Positions 1 through 5,721 of a stretch of 10,072 nt of DNA are shown here, one piece after another. Numbering within the stretch: the stretch's first letter is position 1; every line of letters begins with the position of its first letter. Both the position numbers and the translations under genes were made by a program. The DNA is from Candidatus Faecalibacterium faecipullorum (GTDB lineage: Bacteria; Bacillota; Clostridia; Oscillospirales; Ruminococcaceae): positions 1 through 10,072 of the forward strand of contig DWXX01000112.1 of NCBI GenBank assembly GCA_019118985.1, written 5' to 3'. The notes under the pieces were generated by a model. That model saw only the letters and a list, made by a program, of their open reading frames with translations. It made no database searches and was not told the DNA's origin.

Positions 1-84
1 GGCGTAGGTCAGCGCCTTGGTGATCCGCTTGGAGTTCTTCATGCTCCCGGCGGGGGCGCTGGTGGTAGCGGTAGCAGTACTCAT
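1..84 (-). CDS. Carbohydrate ABC transporter permease, MalG-type (5' end only)
   Basis: Only the first 28 codons lie in the window; the gene continues leftward beyond base 1. The visible peptide begins MSTATATTSAPAG and then MKNSKRITKALTYA, a basic N-terminus of the kind that precedes the first membrane helix of MalG-family permeases. The ATG lies 3 bases after the stop of the MalF-like gene, and a GAGGTG ribosome binding site sits inside the last codons of that gene, so translation is probably coupled. An internal ATG at 42-40 (residue 15) would give a more usual short N-terminus, but the purine run before it is only one base away, so the outer start is preferred. The assignment rests mainly on gene order (binding protein, permease, permease) because no membrane segment or EAA loop is visible here. 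Confidence 0.7.
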   Translation of the reverse strand, partial: MSTATATTSAPAGSMKNSKRITKALTYA

Positions 85-87
85 CTT

Positions 88-972
88 TTACACCTCGTAA
101 TTGACCCACTTCTTCTGGCCGATGAACTGGATGAGGGTGACAGCGCCGATCAGGACCACCGTCCAGACCACGATGGCGGCCGCGTACCCCTTGTCCCCGG
201 CGATGAAGCTCTCGCGGTAGAACAGGCTCATCAGGGTCTGCGCGTCGTTCAGGGCGGGGTTGGCGTCGTCCACCATCATGTAGATCAGGTCGAACACCTT
301 CAGCGAGCTCATCAGGCGCATGATCAAAACGACGAACAGGGTGGGGGAGACCATCGGCAGGGTGATGCTGAAGAACTGCCGCACCTTGGACGCGCCGTCC
401 AGGTCGGCGGCCTCGTACAGGCTGACCGAGATGTTCTGCAGCCCGGCCAGCAGCAGCACCGCGTCGTAGCCGATGTTGCTCCAGATCTGCACGACCGAGC
501 AGGTGATCAGGACGATCTGGCTGTCGGTCAGCCAGCCGATGTTGGCGCCCAGCAGCTGGTTGATGATGCCGTACTGGGAGTTGAAGATCCACTTCCACAC
601 CATGGCCACAGCCGCGGGGGCCACCACCATGGGCAGGAAGAAGATGGCCCGGAAGGTGGTGCGGCCGCGGATCTTGCTGTTCAGCAGCACAGCCACCAGC
701 AGCGCCAGGAAGATGCCCACCGGCACCGTCAGGATGCAGAAGAAGATGGTGTTCCAGGTCGCCTGCCAGAACTCGGCGTTCCCGAACATCTCGACGTAGT
801 TGGCGATGCCCTCGAACTCAAACTCGCCGAAGGGCAGCGACTTCGAGAAGCTCATGTAGATGGTATCGATGAAGGGGTAGATGTTCAGCACGATCAGGCC
901 GATGACCGTGGGGGCCACCATGACAAGGCCCCAGAAGGCGCCGTCGCGGCCCAGTTTGGACGTTTTATCCAT
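88..972 (-). CDS. Carbohydrate ABC transporter permease, MalF/UgpA-type
   Basis: This 294-residue inner-membrane permease should pair with the following MalG-type protein to form the channel of a sugar importer. Hydrophobic segments are visible near residues 12-32, 74-98, 108-130, 152-175, 208-222 and 264-286, fitting the usual six-helix topology. The cytoplasmic EAA loop, which docks onto the ATPase, is clear at residues 187-210: EAADLDGA at its start and ITLPMVSP at its end. Length is typical for the MalF-like proteins that lack the long periplasmic P2 loop of E. coli MalF. AAGGAGG lies 7 bases before the ATG and overlaps the stop codon of the upstream binding-protein gene, with a 12-base gap between the two genes, so the genes are one transcript and probably translationally coupled. 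The substrate cannot be read from the sequence; an oligosaccharide or glycoside is the usual cargo. Confidence 0.93.
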   Translation of the reverse strand: MDKTSKLGRDGAFWGLVMVAPTVIGLIVLNIYPFIDTIYMSFSKSLPFGEFEFEGIANYVEMFGNAEFWQATWNTIFFCILTVPVGIFLALLVAVLLNSKIRGRTTFRAIFFLPMVVAPAAVAMVWKWIFNSQYGIINQLLGANIGWLTDSQIVLITCSVVQIWSNIGYDAVLLLAGLQNISVSLYEAADLDGASKVRQFFSITLPMVSPTLFVVLIMRLMSSLKVFDLIYMMVDDANPALNDAQTLMSLFYRESFIAGDKGYAAAIVVWTVVLIGAVTLIQFIGQKKWVNYEV

Positions 973-984
973 GGTGATGCCTCC

Positions 985-2259
985 TTATTCGTAGTATTCG
1001 GCGCTGGCCGTGTCAACGATCTGCTGCATCTGGTCCAGCCCCTCGTCGATGGACAGCTCGCCGGTGTAGATCTTCAGCAGGGTGTCGCTGACCGGGGTCT
1101 TCCACTCGGGGCGGGCGGCGTTGTTGACGCTCTGGATGCAGTAGTCGAACATATCGATGAAGCAGGTCACGTCGATGGGGTACTGGTCAAAGACGCCCAC
1201 CCAGGTGTCCTCCAGCCCTTCGTAGGCCGGGATGGCCGCGCCGCTCTCGCCCTGGATGCGCTGGGCCTCTTCGCTGCCGAAGAACTTCAGCACCTCCATC
1301 ACCACATCCAGGTGCTTGTTGGTGTTGGTGGTGGCGTAGGACAGGCCGTTGGAGATGGTGGCCCGGCCGTCGCCGCTCATGGGGTTGGGGCACTTGGGCA
1401 GGACGGCCACGTCCCACTTGCCCACCATCTCGGGGTAGTTCTGCAGCTCGGACAGGATGTTCCAGTTGCCCTCAAAGAACATGGCCCCGTACCCCGAGAA
1501 GAAGGCGGTGCCGGGGCTTGTCTCGGCAAAGTAGGTCTGGGTGGGGCACCAGTCGTTCTTCTGCAGGTTGATGTAGAACTCCATCCCCATCCGGGTGGCG
1601 GGGTCGGTGAAGTTGGCGCGGGTCTTGTCCTCGGTCAGGATGCTGCCGCCGGCCTGGTAGACAAAGCTCCAGTAGCCCAGCTGGTCGTCGGCGTAGGCCA
1701 TGTAGCCGTACTTGCCGGTGACGTCGTAGATCTTCTGGGAGGCCTCGCACAGGGTATCCCAGGTCCAGCTGTCGTCGGGGTAGGCCACCCCGGCGGCGTC
1801 GAACAGCTCCTTGTTGTAGACAAGGCCCACCGTGTCCTTATCCTTGGGCACGGCGTACAGCTTGCCGTCCGAGCCGCTTGCGTTGGACAGCGAAATGTCC
1901 GAGAAGTGCTCGGTCTCGACGATGCCCGAGCAGTCGGGCAGCTTGCCGTTGTCGGCATACTTGAGGATCTCGTTGGTGTGCATCCAGAAGATGTCGGGGG
2001 CCTGCCGGGCCATGGTGGCGGCCTCCAGCTTGGTCCAGTACTCGTCCCAGCTGGTGACCTGCACCTCGATGACCACGTCGGGGTTGTGCTCGGTGTAAGC
2101 GTCGCACATGGCCTGCATGCCGTCCCGCTGGGCGACATCCCAGATCTGGAAGGTCAGATGGGTCTTGCCGTCGCTTGGGCCGCCGCAGCCGGTGGTGAGG
2201 CTTGCCGCCGCCAGCGCAGCTGTCGCTGCGAGGAACGAACGGCGTGAAATCTTCTTCAT
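985..2259 (-). CDS. Extracellular sugar-binding lipoprotein of an ABC importer (family 1 solute-binding protein)
   Basis: This 424-residue secreted protein captures the sugar outside the cell and delivers it to the two permeases encoded downstream. The start at 2259 is chosen because AAAGGAGA precedes it by about 7 bases and it opens directly on an export signal; the open frame runs further upstream to 2376, but that extension would bury the signal. The N-terminus has a twin-arginine-like motif SRRSFLA (residues 5-11), an alanine-rich hydrophobic core, and TTGC with a candidate lipidated Cys25. Family 1 features follow: QIWDVAQRDGM (38-48), the APDIFWMH segment (87-94), and DGKLYAVPKDKDTVGLVYNK (131-150), which matches the hinge and ligand-cleft region of these proteins. 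It is the first gene of the operon and is divergent from the AraC-type gene. The ligand is unknown. Confidence 0.93.
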   Translation of the reverse strand: MKKISRRSFLAATAALAAASLTTGCGGPSDGKTHLTFQIWDVAQRDGMQAMCDAYTEHNPDVVIEVQVTSWDEYWTKLEAATMARQAPDIFWMHTNEILKYADNGKLPDCSGIVETEHFSDISLSNASGSDGKLYAVPKDKDTVGLVYNKELFDAAGVAYPDDSWTWDTLCEASQKIYDVTGKYGYMAYADDQLGYWSFVYQAGGSILTEDKTRANFTDPATRMGMEFYINLQKNDWCPTQTYFAETSPGTAFFSGYGAMFFEGNWNILSELQNYPEMVGKWDVAVLPKCPNPMSGDGRATISNGLSYATTNTNKHLDVVMEVLKFFGSEEAQRIQGESGAAIPAYEGLEDTWVGVFDQYPIDVTCFIDMFDYCIQSVNNAARPEWKTPVSDTLLKIYTGELSIDEGLDQMQQIVDTASAEYYE

Positions 2260-2327
2260 AAGCCATCTCCTTTTGAATTTGCGAGGTGAGTGAAAAACGG
2301 CCTGCCCGGGCAGACACTCGTCAGGAC

Positions 2328-2362
2328 GCCCCGCCTCCGCCGCAAAGACGGGGCGGCGGGGC
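2328..2362 (-). promoter_or_regulatory. GC-rich hairpin in the leader of the sugar-uptake operon
   Basis: A perfect 8-bp inverted repeat, GCCCCGCC and GGCGGGGC, brackets a 19-base loop that can also form an alternative stem (CCGCCGC with GCGGCGG). It lies in the transcribed leader roughly 50-85 bases downstream of the predicted start of transcription and about 70 bases before the binding-protein ATG. On the minus strand the U-run (from AAAAA at 2363-2367) comes before, not after, the stem, so it is not a standard intrinsic terminator in either direction. It may stabilise the mRNA or limit expression; no function is shown by sequence alone. Confidence 0.45.
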
Positions 2363-2370
2363 AAAAAGCC

Positions 2371-2390
2371 ATGCACTGTGCACGTTGCAT
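2371..2390 (-). promoter_or_regulatory. 20-bp near-palindrome, candidate operator
   Basis: The 20 bases pair symmetrically at 8 of 10 positions: ATGCA and TGCAT at the ends with a central GTGCAC. It sits just downstream of the leftward promoter, about +20 to +40 of the predicted transcript, where a bound repressor would block elongation. The symmetry and GC centre resemble LacI-family operators, but no LacI-type gene is in the window and it does not fit the CcpA cre consensus. The site as a regulator target is inferred. Confidence 0.35.
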
Positions 2391-2418
2391 AGTTTTTTTA
2401 ATCCCTGCCTGCGAAATT

Positions 2419-2447
2419 ATTATACATGAATATGAACATATTTTGAA
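2419..2447 (-). promoter_or_regulatory. Predicted sigma-A promoter of the sugar ABC transporter operon
   Basis: On the minus strand a perfect -10 TATAAT (2424-2419) lies 17 bases downstream of TTCAAA (2447-2442), a 4/6 match to the -35 consensus. Transcription should start near 2412, giving a leader of about 150 bases before the binding-protein ATG. The spacer next to the -35 is filled by the near-palindrome ATATGAACATAT (2430-2441). The weak -35 beside a perfect -10 suits activator dependence, consistent with the divergent AraC-type gene. Confidence 0.65.
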
Positions 2448-2460
2448 TGCCGGAATGCCG
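2445..2460. repeat. Tandem 8-bp direct repeat (GAATGCCG twice) beside the operon -35
   Basis: GAATGCCG occurs twice with no gap, at 2445-2452 and 2453-2460; a related GAAT..TGCCG with a 2-base insertion appears at 2483-2492. The first copy overlaps the -35 of the leftward promoter by three bases. AraC-family activators typically bind direct repeats next to or overlapping the -35, so this is a reasonable candidate binding site for the protein encoded at 2552-3418. The repeat is seen directly; its role is inferred. Confidence 0.45.
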
Positions 2461-2499
2461 CCTTTTATATTCCAATTTCAAGGAATCTGCCGGTTTTGG

Positions 2500-2529
2500 T
2501 TGAAGTTAGCACGCATTTTGGTATATAAT
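2500..2529 (+). promoter_or_regulatory. Predicted sigma-A promoter of the AraC-family gene
   Basis: TTGAAG (2500-2505) is followed after 18 bases by a perfect TATAAT (2524-2529). The expected start of transcription is near 2536, leaving a leader of only about 16 bases that consists mostly of the ribosome binding site AAAGGAGG (2537-2544), 7 bases before the ATG. About 52 bases separate this -35 from the oppositely facing -35 of the sugar operon, so one bound regulator could affect both. Confidence 0.7.
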
Positions 2530-2551
2530 AGCAGGGAAAGGAGGCGTCCCT

Positions 2552-3418
2552 ATGCCCGACCAGACCAAAAAGCCCAAACAGACCAAGTTCCACGTGTTCC
2601 GGGATGAACGATTCATCGACTTAAACCTCTACCAGTTCGGGTGGGAGCAGACCGCCCCCGCCTACTCCTACGGGCCCCACGCCCGCAACCACTACCTGTT
2701 CCACTACGTCATCGCCGGGCGGGGGGTGCTGATGGCCAACGACCAGGAGTACCCGGTCAGCGCGGGCCACGGCTTCCTGGTGGTGCCGGGGCAGATCACC
2801 ACCTACGGCGCCGACAGCGACGACCCATGGGAGTATACCTGGGTGGAGTTCGACGGCCTGCGGGCCCACGAGAGCCTCAGCCTTGCGGGGATCAGCGGCA
2901 GCCAGCCCATCTACACCGCCCGCAGCCCCGAGGCGGGCAGGCTGCTGCAGGACGAGATGCTCTACATCGTCAACCACGCCGACGCCAGCCCCACCCACCT
3001 GATCGCCCACGGCTTCCTCTTTCTGGACCGGTTGGTGCAGTCCTCGGCGGGGCGGCGGCCCCCCAGCGAGTACCGCCTGCGGGACTTTTACATCAAGGAG
3101 GCCCTCACCTTCATCGAGCAGAACTTCCAGCGGGACGTCTCGATCGAGGAGATCGCAGCCGTCTGCGGGCTCAACCGCAGCTATTTCGGCAAGGTCTTCC
3201 GCGAGGCGGTGGGCGAGAGCCCCCAGGCCTACCTGCTGCACTACCGGATGGCCCGCGCCGCCCAGCTGCTGAAGGAGACGCGGCTGTCCATCGGCGAGAT
3301 CGCCCGCCAGGTCAGCTACGACAACCAGCTGCACTTCTCCCGCGCGTTCAAGAACGTCCACGGCGTCTCCCCGCGGGAGTACCGCTCGGCCCACATACTG
3401 GAGCCGGGCAAGGGGTGA
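2552..3418 (+). CDS. AraC-family transcriptional regulator with N-terminal cupin sensor
   Basis: This 288-residue cytoplasmic regulator probably senses a sugar and controls the divergently transcribed ABC transporter. Residues about 25-105 form an AraC-type cupin arm: HYLFHYVIAGRG (48-59), the turn AGHGFLVVPG (71-80) and EYTWVEFDG (94-102). Residues about 183-283 carry the two helix-turn-helix units: the first around VSIEEIAAVCGLNRSYFGKVF (196-216), the second around LSIGEIARQVSYDNQLHFSRAF (245-266), closing with the family signature GVSPREYR (271-278). Length matches the family (about 280-300). The ATG has an excellent AAAGGAGG at 7 bases and the promoter TATAAT stands just upstream. No terminator is obvious after it; the next gene has its own promoter. 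Autoregulation and the identity of the inducer are not visible in the sequence. Confidence 0.95.
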   Translation: MPDQTKKPKQTKFHVFRDERFIDLNLYQFGWEQTAPAYSYGPHARNHYLFHYVIAGRGVLMANDQEYPVSAGHGFLVVPGQITTYGADSDDPWEYTWVEFDGLRAHESLSLAGISGSQPIYTARSPEAGRLLQDEMLYIVNHADASPTHLIAHGFLFLDRLVQSSAGRRPPSEYRLRDFYIKEALTFIEQNFQRDVSIEEIAAVCGLNRSYFGKVFREAVGESPQAYLLHYRMARAAQLLKETRLSIGEIARQVSYDNQLHFSRAFKNVHGVSPREYRSAHILEPGKG

Positions 3419-3448
3419 GGCCCTTCGCAAACTGCACAAAAAAGACTG

Positions 3449-3477
3449 TTTTCATTTGGGCAGAAGCATGGTACAAT
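3449..3477 (+). promoter_or_regulatory. Predicted extended -10 promoter of the pseudouridine synthase gene
   Basis: TACAAT (3472-3477) is preceded by TG and one base (3469-3471), an extended -10, and lies 17 bases after TTTTCA (3449-3454), a 4/6 match to the -35 consensus. It falls in the only AT-rich part of the 117-base gap after the AraC-type gene. The predicted transcript starts near 3484 and carries a leader of about 50 bases with a hairpin. Confidence 0.6.
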
Positions 3478-3500
3478 AATAAAAACAACCGAACGGAAGG

Positions 3501-3520
3501 CCGGGCGCACCGCCGCCCGG
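3501..3520 (+). promoter_or_regulatory. Leader hairpin directly upstream of the rsuA ribosome binding site
   Basis: CCGGGCG (3501-3507) and CGCCCGG (3514-3520) form a perfect 7-bp stem with a 6-base loop, CACCGC. The stem ends 3 bases before the ribosome binding site AAGGAGG (3524-3530), which is 5 bases from the ATG. No U-run follows, so it is not a terminator. It could modulate translation start or protect the transcript end; this is inference from position only. Confidence 0.4.
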
Positions 3521-3535
3521 GGGAAGGAGGGCCCC

Positions 3536-4240
3536 ATGCGTTTGGACAAATACCTGGCCGAAGCGGCCCAGTGTACCCGCAGCGAGAGCCGGCAGATGAT
3601 CCGCGCCGGGCGGGTCAGCATCAACGGGGCGGCCTGCCGCCGGCCCGAACAGCAGGTCAGCGAGATGGACACCATCCGGCTGGACGGGCAGGGCAAGCCC
3701 CGGCAGGCTTTCGTCTACATCATGCTCAACAAGCCCGCGGGGGTGGTCAGCGCCTCGTCCGACCGGCGGGAGGTGACGGTGGTGGACCTGGTGCGCAGCG
3801 CCTACCCCCGGCGCGAGCTGTTCCCCGCCGGGCGTCTGGACAAGACCAGCACCGGCTTTGTCCTGTTGACCGACGACGGGGGCTTTGCCCACGACATCCT
3901 CGCCCCCAAACGCCACGTCCCCAAGACCTACCGCGTCACCCTCGACACCCCGCTGACCCGGGAGATGGCCGACGGCTTTGCGGCGGGGGTCACCCTGATG
4001 GACAAAGTACGCCTCGCCCCCGCCGAGGTCGCCCCCCTGTCGGACGACGGGCGGACGGTGCGGGTGGTGCTGCGCCAGGGGGTCTACCACCAGATCAAGC
4101 GGATGTTCGGGGTGTACGGCGCGGGGGTCGACGCGCTGCACCGGGAGGCCATCGGCCCGGTGGCGCTGGACGAGACCCTCGCCCCCGGCGCCTGGCGGGA
4201 GCTGACCGAACAGGAGGTGGCGGCCATCGCCGGGCGGTGA
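3536..4240 (+). CDS. rsuA: 16S rRNA pseudouridine synthase, RsuA-type
   Basis: This 234-residue enzyme converts a uridine of small-subunit rRNA to pseudouridine; E. coli RsuA acts on U516. Residues 1-51 are an S4 RNA-binding domain starting with the canonical MRLDKYLAEA. The catalytic domain follows: MLNKPAGVV (63-71), then FPAGRLDKTSTGFVLLTDDG (96-115) with catalytic Asp102, then KTYRV (130-134), and the substrate-side motif GVYHQIKRMF (182-191). The C-terminus LAPGAWRELTEQEVAAI (215-231) matches the RsuA ending closely in length and wording, which favours RsuA over RluB or RluE. AAGGAGG lies 5 bases before the ATG. The gene appears to stand alone with its own promoter, and I see no convincing terminator after it. 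The position modified is inferred from family resemblance. Confidence 0.9.
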   Translation: MRLDKYLAEAAQCTRSESRQMIRAGRVSINGAACRRPEQQVSEMDTIRLDGQGKPRQAFVYIMLNKPAGVVSASSDRREVTVVDLVRSAYPRRELFPAGRLDKTSTGFVLLTDDGGFAHDILAPKRHVPKTYRVTLDTPLTREMADGFAAGVTLMDKVRLAPAEVAPLSDDGRTVRVVLRQGVYHQIKRMFGVYGAGVDALHREAIGPVALDETLAPGAWRELTEQEVAAIAGR

Positions 4241-4352
4241 GGGGCCGCGGCTTTCACCAGACTTTCAAACAAGCAACACATTTTGCGGCTACAATAGGGG
4301 TCAGAATCACGCGCTGTTGTGCTTTTTGGCCCGCAAAACGCCCTGGGAGATA

Positions 4353-4388
4353 ATTTCACCAAGAAGAAGCAATCTTTTTTGGTGAAAT
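4353..4388. repeat. Long inverted repeat upstream of the PucR-type gene promoter
   Basis: ATTTCACCAA (4353-4362) and TTGGTGAAAT (4379-4388) are a perfect 10-bp inverted repeat. As RNA the stem extends by four more pairs, including two G-U, leaving an 8-base loop. The right arm ends only 3 bases before the predicted -35 of the PucR-type gene. The T-run is inside the stem and not after it, so it does not look like an intrinsic terminator for rsuA. It is either an operator of the downstream promoter or a structured 3' end of the rsuA transcript. Confidence 0.55.
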
Positions 4389-4391
4389 CTG

Positions 4392-4420
4392 TTGCAAAAG
4401 TAAATTCTTTTGTGTAAAAT
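4392..4420 (+). promoter_or_regulatory. Predicted sigma-A promoter of the PucR/CdaR-type gene
   Basis: TTGCAA (4392-4397) and TAAAAT (4415-4420) are spaced by 17 bases in an AT-rich section of the 264-base gap after rsuA. Transcription would start near 4427, giving a leader of about 78 bases before the ATG at 4505. The rest of the gap (4241-4352) shows no gene; a TACAAT at 4290 lacks a matching -35. Confidence 0.55.
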
Positions 4421-4504
4421 ATAGATTGTAATGCGGCGAAATTGTGGAAATATGACAATCCGACTTCCCACGCCTGTGCAATCGAGGAAAAGGGGTATGC
4501 GTTT

Positions 4505-5590
4505 ATGGCCAACAGAGTATTTCAGAGCGTGATCTACCAGATGAAGGACGCCATCGACCGGGTGGTCGGCGTGGTGGACGAGACCGGCGCCGTCATCGCC
4601 TGCTCGGAGCTGAACCTGATCGGCGAGGTGCAGGAGGACTTTGTGGCTGAGCGCATGGCCGGCAGGGACGGCTTTGCCCGGGGCGGCTACAGCTACCAGC
4701 AGTTCTCGGGCGCCAAGCACAACGACTACGCCGTCTTTGTGGAGGGCGCGGACGAGACGGCGGCGCAGTTTGCGGCTGTGCTGGCCATCAGCATGCAGAG
4801 CATCAAGCAGTACCACGACGAAAAGTTCGACAAGGCCAACTTCATCAAGAACGTGGTGCTGGACAACATCCTGCCCGGCGACATCTACGCCAAAGCGCGG
4901 GAGCTGCACTTCGCCACCGACGTGTCGCGGGTGGTGTTCATCGTGCGGGTGGTCTCGGGCGGGGACATCTCGGCCTACGACGTGGTCAGCAGCCTCTTCC
5001 CCGACAAGCAGAAGGACTTTGTCTTTAATATCAGCGAGAGCGACACCGTCCTGGTCAAGGAGATCCGCAAGGGCATCGACCGCACCGACATGGAGAAGCT
5101 GGCCGCCAGCATCGTCGACACCCTCTCGGGCGAGCATTATATCAAGGCCGTGGTGGGCATCGGCACCCCCATCTCCAACGTCAAGGACCTGGCCACCTCC
5201 TTCAAGGAGGCGCAGATCGCCATGGAGGTCAGCAAGGTCTTTGACACCGAAAAGCAGATCATCCGCTACGACAACCTCGGCATCGCCCGGCTGATCTACC
5301 AGCTGCCCACCACCGTCTGCGAGATGTTCCTCAAGGAGGTGTTCAAGCAGGGCAGCATCGAGAGCCTCGACCAGGAGACCCTGTTCACCATCCAGCGGTT
5401 CTTTGAGAACAACCTGAACGTGTCCGAGACCAGCCGCGGGCTGTTCGTCCACCGCAACACCCTGGTCTACCGGCTGGAAAAGATCAAGAAGCTGACCGGC
5501 CTCGACCTGCGGGAGTTCGACGACGCCATCGTCTTCAAGGTGGCGCTGATGGTCAAGAAGTACCTGTCCAACAACCCCGCCAAATATTAA
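4505..5590 (+). CDS. PucR/CdaR-type helix-turn-helix transcriptional regulator
   Basis: This 361-residue protein is a likely DNA-binding regulator. The C-terminal part, about residues 295-355, is the PucR-type helix-turn-helix: FFENNLNVSETSRGLFVHRN (299-318), then TLVYRLEKIKKLTG (319-332) and DLREFDDAIVFKVAL (334-348). The middle, about 135-250, resembles the CdaR GGDEF-like domain, including VVGIGTPISNVKDLATSFKEAQIAM (217 on). The N-terminal part (about 15-105), with GVVDETGAVIACSE, resembles a small-molecule sensor, but I cannot name the ligand. The start at 4505 is chosen because GAGGAAAAGGGG lies about 9 bases upstream; the frame is open back to 4442, but that stretch is AT-rich and promoter-like. 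It has its own promoter and a strong terminator, so it is a single-gene unit. No sugar-diacid or purine pathway gene is nearby, so its targets are unknown and may be elsewhere. Confidence 0.85.
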   Translation: MANRVFQSVIYQMKDAIDRVVGVVDETGAVIACSELNLIGEVQEDFVAERMAGRDGFARGGYSYQQFSGAKHNDYAVFVEGADETAAQFAAVLAISMQSIKQYHDEKFDKANFIKNVVLDNILPGDIYAKARELHFATDVSRVVFIVRVVSGGDISAYDVVSSLFPDKQKDFVFNISESDTVLVKEIRKGIDRTDMEKLAASIVDTLSGEHYIKAVVGIGTPISNVKDLATSFKEAQIAMEVSKVFDTEKQIIRYDNLGIARLIYQLPTTVCEMFLKEVFKQGSIESLDQETLFTIQRFFENNLNVSETSRGLFVHRNTLVYRLEKIKKLTGLDLREFDDAIVFKVALMVKKYLSNNPAKY

Positions 5591-5635
5591 ACATCAGGAT
5601 GCACCCCGGCGCGCCCCTTGGCGGGCAGCCGGTGC

Positions 5636-5675
5636 GGACCGGCCTGCGGGTCTGCGCGGCCGGTCCTGTGTTTTT
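5636..5675 (+). terminator. Intrinsic terminator after the PucR-type gene
   Basis: GGACCGGCC (5636-5644) and GGCCGGTCC (5658-5666) form a perfect 9-bp GC-rich stem with a 13-base loop, followed by TGTGTTTTT (5667-5675). It begins 46 bases after the stop codon at 5590. This separates the regulator from the ftsEX operon. The remaining bases to 5721 contain TTGACT (5674-5679) but no matching -10, so the ftsE promoter is not resolved. Confidence 0.85.
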
Positions 5676-5721
5676 GACTGCCAGAAAGCAGAATCTTTGA
5701 AAAAACGGAGACGTATGACCC

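Noticed and set aside
1312..2247. Long open frame on the plus strand opposite the sugar-binding protein gene
   Set aside because: Its peptide is a Gly/Val/Leu/His-rich string with no domain, typical of an antisense frame created by high GC. The minus-strand gene has a clear signal peptide and family motifs.
2260..2376. N-terminal extension of the sugar-binding protein to a GTG at 2376
   Set aside because: It would put 39 residues in front of a lipoprotein signal, passes through the leader hairpin and has no ribosome binding site; the ATG at 2259 has a strong one.
3410..3426. AAGGG/CCCTT stem at the end of the AraC-type gene
   Set aside because: Only 5 bp, overlaps the stop codon and has no U-run after it, so it is not supported as a terminator.
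4290..4295. TACAAT as an additional -10 upstream of the PucR-type gene
   Set aside because: The nearest -35-like sequence (TTCAAA, 4264-4269) is 20 bases away and there is no TG extension.
4308..4327. Possible rsuA terminator, GCGC/GTGC followed by TTTTT
   Set aside because: The stem is only 4 bp with one G-U pair, too weak to call a terminator.
2641..4353. 570-codon plus-strand frame running across the AraC-type gene and rsuA
   Set aside because: It is Arg/Pro/Gly-rich low-complexity sequence in the wrong frame of two well-recognised genes and crosses their promoter region.
5674..5702. Possible ftsE promoter starting with TTGACT
   Set aside because: The -35 is good but no hexamer better than 3/6 matches TATAAT at 16-18 bases. 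The TTGACT also overlaps the T-run of the terminator. A promoter is expected here but I cannot define it.
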